Part shown: positions 5,572 to 13,616 of the stretch, piece after piece | Layout: the number at the start of each line of letters is the position of its first letter | Position numbering within the stretch: position 1 is the stretch's first letter | Source of the DNA: Bacillota bacterium | GTDB lineage: Bacteria; Bacillota; Sulfobacillia; Sulfobacillales; Sulfobacillaceae | Direction: 5' to 3' | Assembly (NCBI GenBank): GCA_021820675.1 | Contig: JAKADI010000005.1 | Span: 1 to 14,812 of the forward strand | Length of the DNA: 14,812 bases | Position numbers and translations under genes: made by a program | The notes under the pieces: model-generated | What the model was told of the DNA's origin: nothing | Seen by the model: the letters and a program-made list of their open reading frames with translations, nothing else | The model's database searches: none

Positions 5572-7569
5572 TTATTTAATCGCGAGTTCAGCATCCGGCA
5601 CGGTCAAGCCTACCGCCTGGGCCAGCAACTCTGCCACATCCACGACCTTCATGCGTCCATCGTTTCCTGTACTTTGAACGGCTGCTGAAAACATGGACAT
5701 ATCCTTAGGACATGCCACCACAAAATAGCCGACATCTTCCAAGGAGGCCGCTTCCTTTATGCGATTATCTGCAGGCCGTTCCTTTATCCCGTCTTCTTCC
5801 ATCCATATCCGGCCGCCGCCTGCACCACAACAGAAGCTATTCGGTCCATGACGGGGCATTTCAACCAATTCAACTCCCATCTTCTCCAGCAATTGTCGCG
5901 GCGCATCAAAAATACGATTCCATCGTCCTAAATAACAGGGATCGTGGTAGGTTACACGTACCCCTAAAGGCGCGGGGGAAAGCCGCCCCTGATCAATGAG
6001 ATCGACAAAAACTTGCGTATAATGTTTCACTGGCTTATCAAAACCCAATTTGCGGTATTCGTTACGTAACGCATTCAAAGAATGCGGATCTGTGGTGAAA
6101 ATTTGACGATATTGAGCCTCGTTTAACCATTTGAGATTTTTTTGGGCTAAACTCTCAAAGAGACCGTATTCCCCCAGGCGCAATGCTTCATTACCCGCAT
6201 TGGACTCTCCTTCATATAAAATTCCAAAGTCTAGACCCGCACGTTGCAGTAGTCTAGCCACCAATCGCGACAGTTCTTGAAGGCGAGGATCATAGGAAGC
6301 AAAATCTCCCACAAACCAGAGCCAGTCCACGGGCTCTTTTCGGGCGTCTTTGATGGCGACATCAAGTCCCTTGGTCCAGTTTGGGCGTCTCCGCAACGGT
6401 TGGCCGAAAGAGTTGCCTTGACGGTCCCACGCAACCAACACCTTCTGACTGTTTTTATCAATTTCTCCATCTTCCAGCAATGCTGCCCGTAATCCCGCAA
6501 TCTTGGGCACATGCTCAATAAACACGGGACATGCTTCCTGGCATGCGCCGCATGTCGTGCAGGCCCACAACTCTTCTGCACTGACCACATCTCCAGCCAA
6601 TGCTCTAGGCTCAGCGCCTGCCAACTCCTGACGCAGGGCGTCGCGTAACTCCAATATCACCATTTTGGGAGACAAGGGTTGCCCCGCAGCATGAGCTGGA
6701 CACACAGCCTGGCATCGTCCACACTCAGTACAGGTAAATACGTCAAGCACATCCTTCCAATTCATATCTTGGAAAGTCCGAATCGCCATCCCCGCATCTT
6801 CTGTCAGCGGTGGCACTAATTCGCCGGCAGGACGCGTTTTATGCAAAAAGATGCTCGGTACCGCCAAAAAAATGTGCAGGTGTTTGGACGTTGGCAAATA
6901 GGCCAGGAATGCAAAGACCATACCGATGTCCAACACATACCCGGTAATATATCCCGCTTCGGCAATAACTGGGGTAGACGCCATGCCCGTTTGAAGCCAT
7001 AAATGTCCTAGTGTATATCCGAGAAATTCCCAAGGATCCAACCGAACTTGCAGGTGATACCAATAGTGTGCGGCAAACGGATAGAAGGATTCATGGAGCA
7101 TGATGCCGACCATAATCACGCCAATCATGCCCAAAATCACATAACCGTCTTTCTCATCAGATCCATGATAACGCTCTGGTCTTATTATTGCCCGCTGATA
7201 CACGGCCAGAATTATCCCTACCAAAACCAAGGCGACCCACAAATCCACAATAAAGGCCAACGCGGCATCTAGTTTTAATCCGGGAACGAAAACCTGCCCT
7301 ATGGAAGCCACGATATCAATAAACAGGATGACAAAACCACTGAAGATAAAGAAATGGAGAATGCCGGATAACCGCTTTTGCAGTAACCGTTTGTGCCCGA
7401 AAACCTGACCCAGCATAAACCCAAGACGGCTGGGCCAGTTGTCCAAACGATCCGTTGCACGGGCTTTTCGCAACACACGCAAGATGGGCAGCATACGCGC
7501 GATAAAATAGGCAGTGGCTCCGGCAAATATGAGAATGGTGAAGACCGCTAACCCCTCTTGGCCCGTCAC
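5572..7569 (-). CDS. emo: EMO: membrane ETF:(mena)quinone oxidoreductase with HdrC/HdrB-like domains
   Basis: A 665-residue fusion. Residues 1-240 form a NarI-like cytochrome b region with about five or six membrane segments (near 5-27, 68-92, 104-124, 143-161, 206-225); candidate haem histidines include H72, H159, H168, H172, H189, H230 and H232. Next come two [4Fe-4S] sites: C280/C283/C286/C290 and C337/C340/C343/C347. The C-terminal HdrB/D-like part has a CCG domain with C545, C580-C581 and C620. EMO proteins take electrons from reduced EtfAB and pass them to menaquinone. Unusually, the first CCG domain lacks cysteines: VGDFASYDPR where relatives have a Cys after the Gly, and GESNAGN where they have EKCTGD; the last CxxC is also reduced to CPKD. 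The GTG start lies 1 nt after the etfA stop and its RBS is inside the last etfA codons, so translation is coupled. Confidence 0.9.
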   Translation of the reverse strand: MTGQEGLAVFTILIFAGATAYFIARMLPILRVLRKARATDRLDNWPSRLGFMLGQVFGHKRLLQKRLSGILHFFIFSGFVILFIDIVASIGQVFVPGLKLDAALAFIVDLWVALVLVGIILAVYQRAIIRPERYHGSDEKDGYVILGMIGVIMVGIMLHESFYPFAAHYWYHLQVRLDPWEFLGYTLGHLWLQTGMASTPVIAEAGYITGYVLDIGMVFAFLAYLPTSKHLHIFLAVPSIFLHKTRPAGELVPPLTEDAGMAIRTFQDMNWKDVLDVFTCTECGRCQAVCPAHAAGQPLSPKMVILELRDALRQELAGAEPRALAGDVVSAEELWACTTCGACQEACPVFIEHVPKIAGLRAALLEDGEIDKNSQKVLVAWDRQGNSFGQPLRRRPNWTKGLDVAIKDARKEPVDWLWFVGDFASYDPRLQELSRLVARLLQRAGLDFGILYEGESNAGNEALRLGEYGLFESLAQKNLKWLNEAQYRQIFTTDPHSLNALRNEYRKLGFDKPVKHYTQVFVDLIDQGRLSPAPLGVRVTYHDPCYLGRWNRIFDAPRQLLEKMGVELVEMPRHGPNSFCCGAGGGRIWMEEDGIKERPADNRIKEAASLEDVGYFVVACPKDMSMFSAAVQSTGNDGRMKVVDVAELLAQAVGLTVPDAELAIK

Positions 7570-7570
7570 A

Positions 7571-8521
7571 TTATTCCCCCCTTAATCGCTGTGCCAATGC
7601 CGGCATTAGCTCCAGCATATCCACGGTGGTTCCGTAATGCGCCACATCCATAATCGACGCGTTTTCATCCGTATTGACGGCAATAATGAGATCGGCATCC
7701 CGCATTCCTTGAAGATGCTCCGGGGCCCCAGAAATTCCCAAAGCCAGATATAATTTCGGTTTGACAGTTTGACCGGATTTCCCCACCTGTCGCGCCTTGG
7801 GAAGCCATCCCGCGTCCACTACCGGTCTTGAACAACTCACTACACCTCCCATTGAAGTTGCCAGGTCTTCAGCCAACGGCAAATTTTCGGGACTTTCAAT
7901 TCCTCTGCCAACACTGACTAAAATATCGGCTTTGGTAATGTCAACATCTCCTGTCTCAGGCTCAATGACCTTTAACACCTCCATCATTTGAGGAGTATCG
8001 ACCGGCCAGGTCTCAAAATCGGGGTCGCCCACATCCGTGTCGGCATTCCAAACGCCGGGGAGAACTGTGACGATCGCCCCCGAATCGGGGATGCGAATCT
8101 CCGCCACGGCCTTTCCGGCAAATATCTGGGACGTTGCCGTAATCTTGTTCCCATTGATCTGAAGATCCGTGCAGTAAGCGATTAGTGGCAAATTGCAGCG
8201 GCTTGCCACCCCCGCACCCAAATCGATCCCCAAAGTGGTATTAGCTATTAATGTGATGCAAGGGGCATTCGCTTTGATGATTTGATCCAAACAGGCTTCA
8301 TACGCGGCAGGGTTGTATGATGCCAGCAAGGCGCTATCCGCGCAAATCACGCGGTCCACGGCTAAACGGCGTAAGGCCTTTTCCGATTGCGGACCAAATC
8401 CAACCGCCATCACCTGGCCGTCCTGGTGTTTGGTCAACTCCCGAGCCTTTCCCAGAAGTTCTCGGCTGGCATCAGTAAATCCTGATGCCCCGTTCTCCAT
8501 TACAACGAGTATCAGCCCCAC
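7571..8521 (-). CDS. etfA: Electron transfer flavoprotein alpha subunit
   Basis: A 316-residue EtfA of usual length. The C-terminal FAD domain is complete: VSVGRGIES (202-210), SRPVVDAGW (231-239), RQVGKSGQTV (244-253), ALGISGAPEHL (260-270) and AVNTDENA (281-288). The N-terminal domain is more divergent. With EtfB it forms a soluble FAD carrier. Here the likely electron donor is the sHdr complex (sHdrA flavin or sHdrB3) and the acceptor EMO, encoded next; this assignment rests on gene order. The GTG start lies 5 nt after the etfB stop, with GAGGGG as RBS inside the end of etfB. Acyl-CoA dehydrogenase genes, the usual ETF partners, are absent from the window. Confidence 0.95.
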   Translation of the reverse strand: MGLILVVMENGASGFTDASRELLGKARELTKHQDGQVMAVGFGPQSEKALRRLAVDRVICADSALLASYNPAAYEACLDQIIKANAPCITLIANTTLGIDLGAGVASRCNLPLIAYCTDLQINGNKITATSQIFAGKAVAEIRIPDSGAIVTVLPGVWNADTDVGDPDFETWPVDTPQMMEVLKVIEPETGDVDITKADILVSVGRGIESPENLPLAEDLATSMGGVVSCSRPVVDAGWLPKARQVGKSGQTVKPKLYLALGISGAPEHLQGMRDADLIIAVNTDENASIMDVAHYGTTVDMLELMPALAQRLRGE

Positions 8522-8526
8522 GGTGA

Positions 8527-9294
8527 TTACCCCCTCATCAAATTGTGTTCCTGAAGAATCTCGATAATCCGGTCAACGGCCTCATCAACATCACCGTCAA
8601 TCATTTCCGCATGTCCTGATGCGATCGGCTTATAAAACCGTAGAATCTCAAGACTGGGAACCTCTTGTATGCTCATCTCAACTTCTTCGAGTTGAGATGA
8701 CTTTGCGATTTGCCGAACCTTGGCAATTGACGCATATCGCGGCGGTTTTCTGGCGGCCTGAACCCCAATTACTGCGGGAGTCGACACCTTAATCTCAGCC
8801 ACTAACCCTCCCGCATATTCCTGACGGAAGATCACGCGATTGTCGTGAGCCCGCACCTCGGTGACAACGGACGCGTGCGGCCACCCCAAAATACCCGCCA
8901 CCAACCCAGGGATCTGCCCGTCAATATCATCAATGGCCTGGACCCCGGACAACACCAAATCAAATGACTGTGGTCCGAGATACTGACTAAAAATGTGTGC
9001 GCGTTGACGATTGGGCAAAGACGGGTCAAAGTCGCCGACGAGTTTGACACCGTGATCTGCGCCTTTTGCCAGTGCCGTAAACAGCATCGTGTCGCTTTCT
9101 CCCGTGTCCACTGTAATGGCTGTTACCTCAGCTCCAGATTCTTCTTTTATCAACAAGGCTTCTTCTAAGGCTTGGTCGTCCCATTCACTGGGTATATAAC
9201 TCATTTCATCGTACAGAATCTCGCCGGATTCTTCGTCAATCGGAATGTCTTCGATTAAATCCGGTACTGATTTCAAAAGCACCGCGATGCGCAT
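8527..9294 (-). CDS. etfB: Electron transfer flavoprotein beta subunit
   Basis: A 255-residue EtfB. It has the opening strand and KSVPD (8-12), the nucleotide-binding segment SGVQAIDDIDGQIPG (116-130) followed by GWPHAS, and the family signature region ending in RKPPRYASI (182-190). It partners EtfA, encoded directly downstream. From the N-terminus alone I cannot say whether the pair bifurcates electrons; with EMO next to it, a simple carrier from sHdr to the quinone pool is the straightforward reading. The ATG has GAGGGGGGA about 6 nt upstream. A perfect 11-bp hairpin (8673-8700) lies in the coding region at codons 199-207. The gap to sHdrB3 is 34 nt. Confidence 0.95.
   Translation of the reverse strand: MRIAVLLKSVPDLIEDIPIDEESGEILYDEMSYIPSEWDDQALEEALLIKEESGAEVTAITVDTGESDTMLFTALAKGADHGVKLVGDFDPSLPNRQRAHIFSQYLGPQSFDLVLSGVQAIDDIDGQIPGLVAGILGWPHASVVTEVRAHDNRVIFRQEYAGGLVAEIKVSTPAVIGVQAARKPPRYASIAKVRQIAKSSQLEEVEMSIQEVPSLEILRFYKPIASGHAEMIDGDVDEAVDRIIEILQEHNLMRG
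8673..8700 (-). repeat. Perfect inverted repeat inside etfB
   Basis: TCATCTCAACT (8673-8683) and its exact complement AGTTGAGATGA (8690-8700) enclose a 6-nt loop. In the transcript this would be an 11-bp hairpin within the etfB coding sequence. It has no U-tract after it, so it does not look like a terminator. Confidence 0.7.
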
Positions 9295-9328
9295 GTACGT
9301 TCCCCCTCACAGAAATAACGTCATCACC

Positions 9329-10609
9329 CTAATTGGCTGCATATTCATCGGTCAATCCCACGCTATAGGCGAGTAATTCAGCAATATCCATAACCGCCAA
9401 TTTTCCCGCATTCCCCGTTGATTTGACCGCATCTTCAAAGCGCGGGACTTCATAGGGGCAAGTTACGGCTAAAATATCGGCTCCGTATTCAATGGCTTCC
9501 CGAACCCGTTTTTCAGATAAACGTTCGCTCGTATAGTCCCGAGTAAAACTATCAAGCCACATTCCGCCTCCGCCACCTCCACAACAGTAAGACGTTTCTC
9601 GGCAGTGCCCCATTTCGACCAATTCCACACCAGGTAGTGCGGTCAAGAGGCGACGAGGTGCGTCATATTCTCCATTGTGACGGCCTAAATAACATGGGTC
9701 GTGAAAAGTAATCCGACGGGGGATAGAGCGCACGAACGACAGTGCGGAAAGACGCTCTGCGAGATATTGGGTATAGTGTTGAACCGGCCAGTCTCCGCCA
9801 AGCTTAGGGTATTCATGAAGAAACGCGTTATAGGCATGAGGGTCCGTCACCACAATGTGATTAAAAGTGTACTTCGACAACATTTTAATGTTGTGCTCTG
9901 CAAGCATCTCAAATAATCCACGTTCTCCGGCCATGCGTTGAGAATCCCCCGCGCACTTTTCTTCATTGCCTAAAATTCCGAAATCGACATTTAGGGCGTT
10001 AAGTAGCCTGGCCAACGCAACCGAGGCCTGTTTACCCCGAGGATGATAGGCAGGGTAACACTCCACGAACCACAAGACATCAACCGGGGATTTCTTTTGG
10101 GCCATCACTGGAACCATAACGCCAGCGGTCTTTGCCCACTCAGCTCGCTTGCGGGGAGACTCCCCAATAGGATTACCGTAACGTGCTGTGTTTTCGAATG
10201 CCGTGAGCAGTTCGTCCGGAGCCTTCCCGTCTAATACCGCTCGCTCCCGGACAGCGGGCATAATCTGAATCATGTTCACCTCTTTAGGGCACACCCGCAG
10301 GCAATTTCGACAGGTTGTGCAGAGCCATAAATCCGGAGAATCCACAAGGGATACGCCCAGCTGTGTTCGGCGAAAGATCTTCCGTGGCGAATAGTCGCCG
10401 ACCGTGTCTACCGGGCAAACCGCGGTACATTTGCCACATTGATAGCAATATCCGAGAGATTCAGCACCTGGGATTGCGGTCGTTTCATCTAACACCGCGA
10501 TATCGTATTCGGATATCGCACGTGGCTCAAACATCCGATTCCAAGAGCCAGATAACTCAACTCCATCCACGACCGCGACATCTAATTCAATGGCTTTGGC
10601 TTTTTGCAA
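9329..10609 (-). CDS. shdrB3: sHdrB3: fused HdrC-HdrB-like iron-sulfur protein
   Basis: A 426-residue soluble fusion. An HdrC-like part carries two [4Fe-4S] sites: C55/C58/C61/C65 and C97/C100/C103/C107. The HdrB-like part has a first CCG region with only C184 and C219, and a second with C305, C342-C343 and C384; the final CxxC is reduced to CPYE. Six glycines follow the CC pair. In type II sHdr clusters this protein stands in place of HdrC2 and HdrB2, and with EtfAB and EMO provides the electron exit. It resembles the cytosolic half of EMO in this window along its whole length, so the two are paralogues. The TTG start has GGGAGGGG 7 nt upstream and overlaps the end of shdrH by 23 nt. Confidence 0.88.
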   Translation of the reverse strand: MQKAKAIELDVAVVDGVELSGSWNRMFEPRAISEYDIAVLDETTAIPGAESLGYCYQCGKCTAVCPVDTVGDYSPRKIFRRTQLGVSLVDSPDLWLCTTCRNCLRVCPKEVNMIQIMPAVRERAVLDGKAPDELLTAFENTARYGNPIGESPRKRAEWAKTAGVMVPVMAQKKSPVDVLWFVECYPAYHPRGKQASVALARLLNALNVDFGILGNEEKCAGDSQRMAGERGLFEMLAEHNIKMLSKYTFNHIVVTDPHAYNAFLHEYPKLGGDWPVQHYTQYLAERLSALSFVRSIPRRITFHDPCYLGRHNGEYDAPRRLLTALPGVELVEMGHCRETSYCCGGGGGGMWLDSFTRDYTSERLSEKRVREAIEYGADILAVTCPYEVPRFEDAVKSTGNAGKLAVMDIAELLAYSVGLTDEYAAN

Positions 10610-11294
10610 CGATATACCCCTCCCATCTGGGAATCCCTAACAGACGCGACACCACTTGAGGAAAAGATGGTAAGACCTGCGTAAATTCCTTGGTAAACCG
10701 CCACGAGGTCATCGTGTATAGATAAACAGCGTAAGTGATGGATAAGGCGACAAGGTGTCTAAAAGAAGGGTTGACCGCGGATAATCGGTGCCATCCATCT
10801 AAAACTTGTTCGGTAAATCTACTGGCTTGAACAATACGAAGATACAACACCGAAGGCTCTTCATTTAGGCATGATGGATCTGTCACGATTAAGGCTACGG
10901 CGCCGGTTTGCGTATCTGAGCGATACATCCACCGCGTCCACCAAACATAATTCTCCGGATGGAGATGAGCTAGCCAAAATGTTCCCCATTCCCACATCCA
11001 CGGAGGCGCCTCATTTTGGGCTAAAATCTCCACAACACGACTCGGTTGTTGTTCCACATCCCGAAGAATGGAGCTATGGATTTGGTTCCAAATGGGGTGT
11101 TGTTCCGGTCTAATCCGAGCCGTCGCCGGCACCACTTGCCGACAACCCGCTTCATCATGCAGCGCCCACCGGATGCCTTGAGCCCTTTGCTCCAACATAT
11201 GATTCCAATGCAGATAGTCCTGGGGGGATACAAACGACTGAGCCTTATCGAGGAATTCGGCCAGGGCCTCGGCGTCAATCACCGGCGGCTTCAT
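10587..11294 (-). CDS. shdrH: sHdrH: conserved hypothetical protein of the sHdr cluster
   Basis: A 235-residue protein of unknown fold that occupies the place of the 'Hyp' (sHdrH) gene between shdrA and the second HdrB-type gene, as recalled for sHdr clusters. It has no cysteine motif (only two cysteines) and is rich in tryptophan, with a cluster PPWMWEWGTFW near residues 97-107 and WWTRWMY shortly after. One hydrophobic stretch near 185-200 is too interrupted to be a sure membrane segment. The start ATG overlaps the shdrA stop (ATGA), so the two are translationally coupled, and the end overlaps shdrB3. The identification rests mainly on position and size; the function is not known to me. Confidence 0.7.
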   Translation of the reverse strand: MKPPVIDAEALAEFLDKAQSFVSPQDYLHWNHMLEQRAQGIRWALHDEAGCRQVVPATARIRPEQHPIWNQIHSSILRDVEQQPSRVVEILAQNEAPPWMWEWGTFWLAHLHPENYVWWTRWMYRSDTQTGAVALIVTDPSCLNEEPSVLYLRIVQASRFTEQVLDGWHRLSAVNPSFRHLVALSITYAVYLYTMTSWRFTKEFTQVLPSFPQVVSRLLGIPRWEGYIVAKSQSH

Positions 11295-12352
11295 CTCACT
11301 TCTAATTCCAGACGCTTCAAAGCCCCTACGGCTTTCGCCGCTGCGGACGCCCCCATCGAGACGGAATCTTCGATATCCTTCGGCCCTGCCGCCGCCCCAG
11401 CGACAAAAATACCGGGAACTGGGGTTGACACGGTATTCAAGGGTCCTCCGATGACTTGCAGGAACCCGTGTTCTTCACGCGGAATCTGAAAGATCCGTGA
11501 CATCTCGACGGTCCCTTTGGATGGCTCCATCCCCACCGACAAGATGACTAAATCCATGAGAACCTCCATGGGACGGCCCATTGTGGTGTCTTCCCCTTTG
11601 ATCAGTAATTTGTCACCCTTGCGAATAATTTCGGTGACAATGCCACGGATATAATTGACCTTATACTCCTCTTGGGCTTTCCAGTAGATCTGATCCTCCC
11701 AGAACCCGTACATCCGCATATCAATATAGAAAATAAAGACTTTCGCGTTTGGTAACATACGCTTGATTTCAATCGATTGTTTAGAAGCAATCCCACAGCA
11801 CACCTTCGAGCAATATTTATTGCCAATCTGACGGTCTCGAGAACCGACACATTGAATGAACGCCACCCGCTCAGGCGGTAATCCGGTAGAAGGCCGGACG
11901 ATGTTGCCGTCTTTGAACATTTTCTCTGCATCCACTAAGGTAATTACGTCGTCGTATTCGTAATACCCGTACATTTGTGTTTCCCGGCCCGGATCGAAGT
12001 GTTGAAATCCTGTGGCGACGACTATCGCTCCCACTTCCTCAACCGTCTGGGCTCCATCTCGATCCAACGTCACGTGAAAGGCTCCTAAAGAACCCTCACT
12101 ATGAACGACACGGGTATTGAGCCTCACATCCACTGCTGAATGATGCTCCACGGCGTCAAGTATCTCCTGCATCGAGTGCTCTGTTTCCTGCAAATCCGGG
12201 GTCAACGTGGCATAATAGGCGTAGGGTGTTCCTCCCAATTGGTCTTTAGTTTCAATGAGCATAGCGCGTTTACCAAGCTCCGCCACGGTACGGGCTGCCT
12301 CCAATCCGGCAGGGCCTGCTCCGACAATCAATACGGTGTCCGCCTTGGCCAT
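11291..12352 (-). CDS. shdrA: sHdrA: flavin and iron-sulfur subunit of the sHdr complex
   Basis: A 353-residue short HdrA-type flavoprotein. The FAD-binding GAGPAG is at 11-16, a second flavin region ATGF at 113-116, and the C-terminal FAD segment GIFVAGAAAGPKDIEDS at 314-330. The HdrA iron-sulfur signature is present as C168 (IQCVGSRD) with C181, C185 and C186 (YCSKVCC). It lacks the N-terminal extra domain and the ferredoxin-type inserts of methanogen HdrA, as expected for sHdrA. It is the central subunit, receiving electrons from sulfur oxidation. The ATG has AAAGGTGGGAG upstream. The 37-nt gap from shdrB1 has no promoter signal, and shdrH overlaps its stop. Confidence 0.93.
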   Translation of the reverse strand: MAKADTVLIVGAGPAGLEAARTVAELGKRAMLIETKDQLGGTPYAYYATLTPDLQETEHSMQEILDAVEHHSAVDVRLNTRVVHSEGSLGAFHVTLDRDGAQTVEEVGAIVVATGFQHFDPGRETQMYGYYEYDDVITLVDAEKMFKDGNIVRPSTGLPPERVAFIQCVGSRDRQIGNKYCSKVCCGIASKQSIEIKRMLPNAKVFIFYIDMRMYGFWEDQIYWKAQEEYKVNYIRGIVTEIIRKGDKLLIKGEDTTMGRPMEVLMDLVILSVGMEPSKGTVEMSRIFQIPREEHGFLQVIGGPLNTVSTPVPGIFVAGAAAGPKDIEDSVSMGASAAAKAVGALKRLELEVR

Positions 12353-12389
12353 GGATGTGATCTCCCACCTTTCTCGGCTTATCGTACGT

Positions 12390-13589
12390 CTACAGAACGT
12401 GTTCCCAGCTTAAATAATCCATCTCACCTTGCTTGATTTTTTCAACATCAGTTTGAAACTCCATCCATGCCTGATCCACGTCGATACCCATTTTCCGCAA
12501 CAACGGACGATAGTCGACCGAATGCCAATGTAACTGGCACACCCGAAATGGATGGGCGCCCAACGCCAACGCCGCAAACTGTGACTCGGACATAACCGGC
12601 ACGCCAACATCACGGCCATGGACTTGGGCTGCAAATTGACTTTTATCCAAGGAGGTGACACATCCTGTATCATGGGTCAGAACCACGTCAGGATTGGCCT
12701 CTTGCTTCATCACCTCAATTTTTCTCAGCGTTGCAAAACTCCGGGTAAAATCCCGCTGAACCAAAATGTGCCGGAAACCAAATCCACAGCAGTCATACCA
12801 AGTCGAGTAGTCGGCCACCCTAGCACCCAGTTCTTGCACAACCGCCGTAACGGCCGCTGTGCGTTGACCCCCATAAATTTCGGGGTCATAAATGGCATCG
12901 CCCGTTTGCAGTTTGTAATAATGACAGGCAGGATGGACCGTAGCTACAATGCCGGACAGGTCATATTGCACACGCTGAGCCAACGCGTCTCGCACCGCGT
13001 ACATCCATTCGCTATAATGGACGATTTCTTCGGGCATCACGAATGGTCGCCCCAATTTTTCGATAACAGCCCGCACTTGTCTACGCAACTTGGCGTCATG
13101 CACCAATTCGTGCCGTACTTCTTTATAATGGCCAAAACTGGTTCCGCAGTGGATGAGGGGAAAGTATCCGCTTTCATAAGCAGCCGAAAAGTTTCTCATT
13201 GCCACTGCAGCCTGAGCCGCCTGATTAGAAGTTGCTGACGCATAATAATTCCAAGCGGTACACGAAGTCTGATCTCGTGGATCGAAATAGTCAAAGCCCA
13301 GAACTCGATTGAGCCAAAAAATCGATGTCGAATATCCAGGAATGTGTCCGCATTGCCCACAACTCTTATGGTGCCAGGTCTTTTGCAGGGGAATTTTTTT
13401 CTGCCGTCCATACTTTGTGGGTGCCAAATAATAAGGTTCTGGCACCGGTTGCACGATCCATTCCCCTTCACGTCCAAGTTCCCAAATCGCTTCACGCAAG
13501 TCCTCGTCTTGCACAGTTTCAGGGTCTCTCTCAAACACTCGTGATGTTTGCACCTTAGTCCCTACGACAGGCAGCTCTTGAGCTTCCAT
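12390..13589 (-). CDS. shdrB1: sHdrB1: HdrB-like subunit, proposed active-site subunit
   Basis: A 399-residue HdrB-type protein with two CCG-related domains. Domain one has C77/C80 (CGQCGHIPGY), C110 (SCTAW) and C148 (HCGTS). Domain two has C222 (HPACHYYK), the CC pair C267-C268 in YDCCGFG, and C310 (TGCVTS); the second Cys of the final CxxC is replaced. About 70 residues before the first cysteine extend the protein beyond the roughly 300 residues of methanogen HdrB. In methanogens HdrB carries noncubane [4Fe-4S] clusters that split the heterodisulfide; in sHdr the bound substrate is thought to be a sulfur adduct, and the reaction runs in the oxidative direction. The ATG has a near-perfect AAGGAGG site. 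It follows shdrC1 by 27 nt. Confidence 0.92.
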   Translation of the reverse strand: MEAQELPVVGTKVQTSRVFERDPETVQDEDLREAIWELGREGEWIVQPVPEPYYLAPTKYGRQKKIPLQKTWHHKSCGQCGHIPGYSTSIFWLNRVLGFDYFDPRDQTSCTAWNYYASATSNQAAQAAVAMRNFSAAYESGYFPLIHCGTSFGHYKEVRHELVHDAKLRRQVRAVIEKLGRPFVMPEEIVHYSEWMYAVRDALAQRVQYDLSGIVATVHPACHYYKLQTGDAIYDPEIYGGQRTAAVTAVVQELGARVADYSTWYDCCGFGFRHILVQRDFTRSFATLRKIEVMKQEANPDVVLTHDTGCVTSLDKSQFAAQVHGRDVGVPVMSESQFAALALGAHPFRVCQLHWHSVDYRPLLRKMGIDVDQAWMEFQTDVEKIKQGEMDYLSWEHVL

Positions 13590-13616
13590 CTTACTGATCC
13601 TCCTTCGTGATCCCCA

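Noticed and set aside
7571-9294. EtfAB for fatty-acid beta-oxidation
   Set aside because: No acyl-CoA dehydrogenase or other beta-oxidation gene is in the window, and the genes are embedded in the sHdr operon.
11046-11489. Plus-strand open frame of 147 codons
   Set aside because: It is antisense to the shdrA-shdrH junction, both supported by motifs or coupling; no family match.
12618-13238. Open frame of 206 codons on the plus strand
   Set aside because: It is antisense to shdrB1, which has a full set of family motifs; the plus-strand translation shows no domain and no good RBS.
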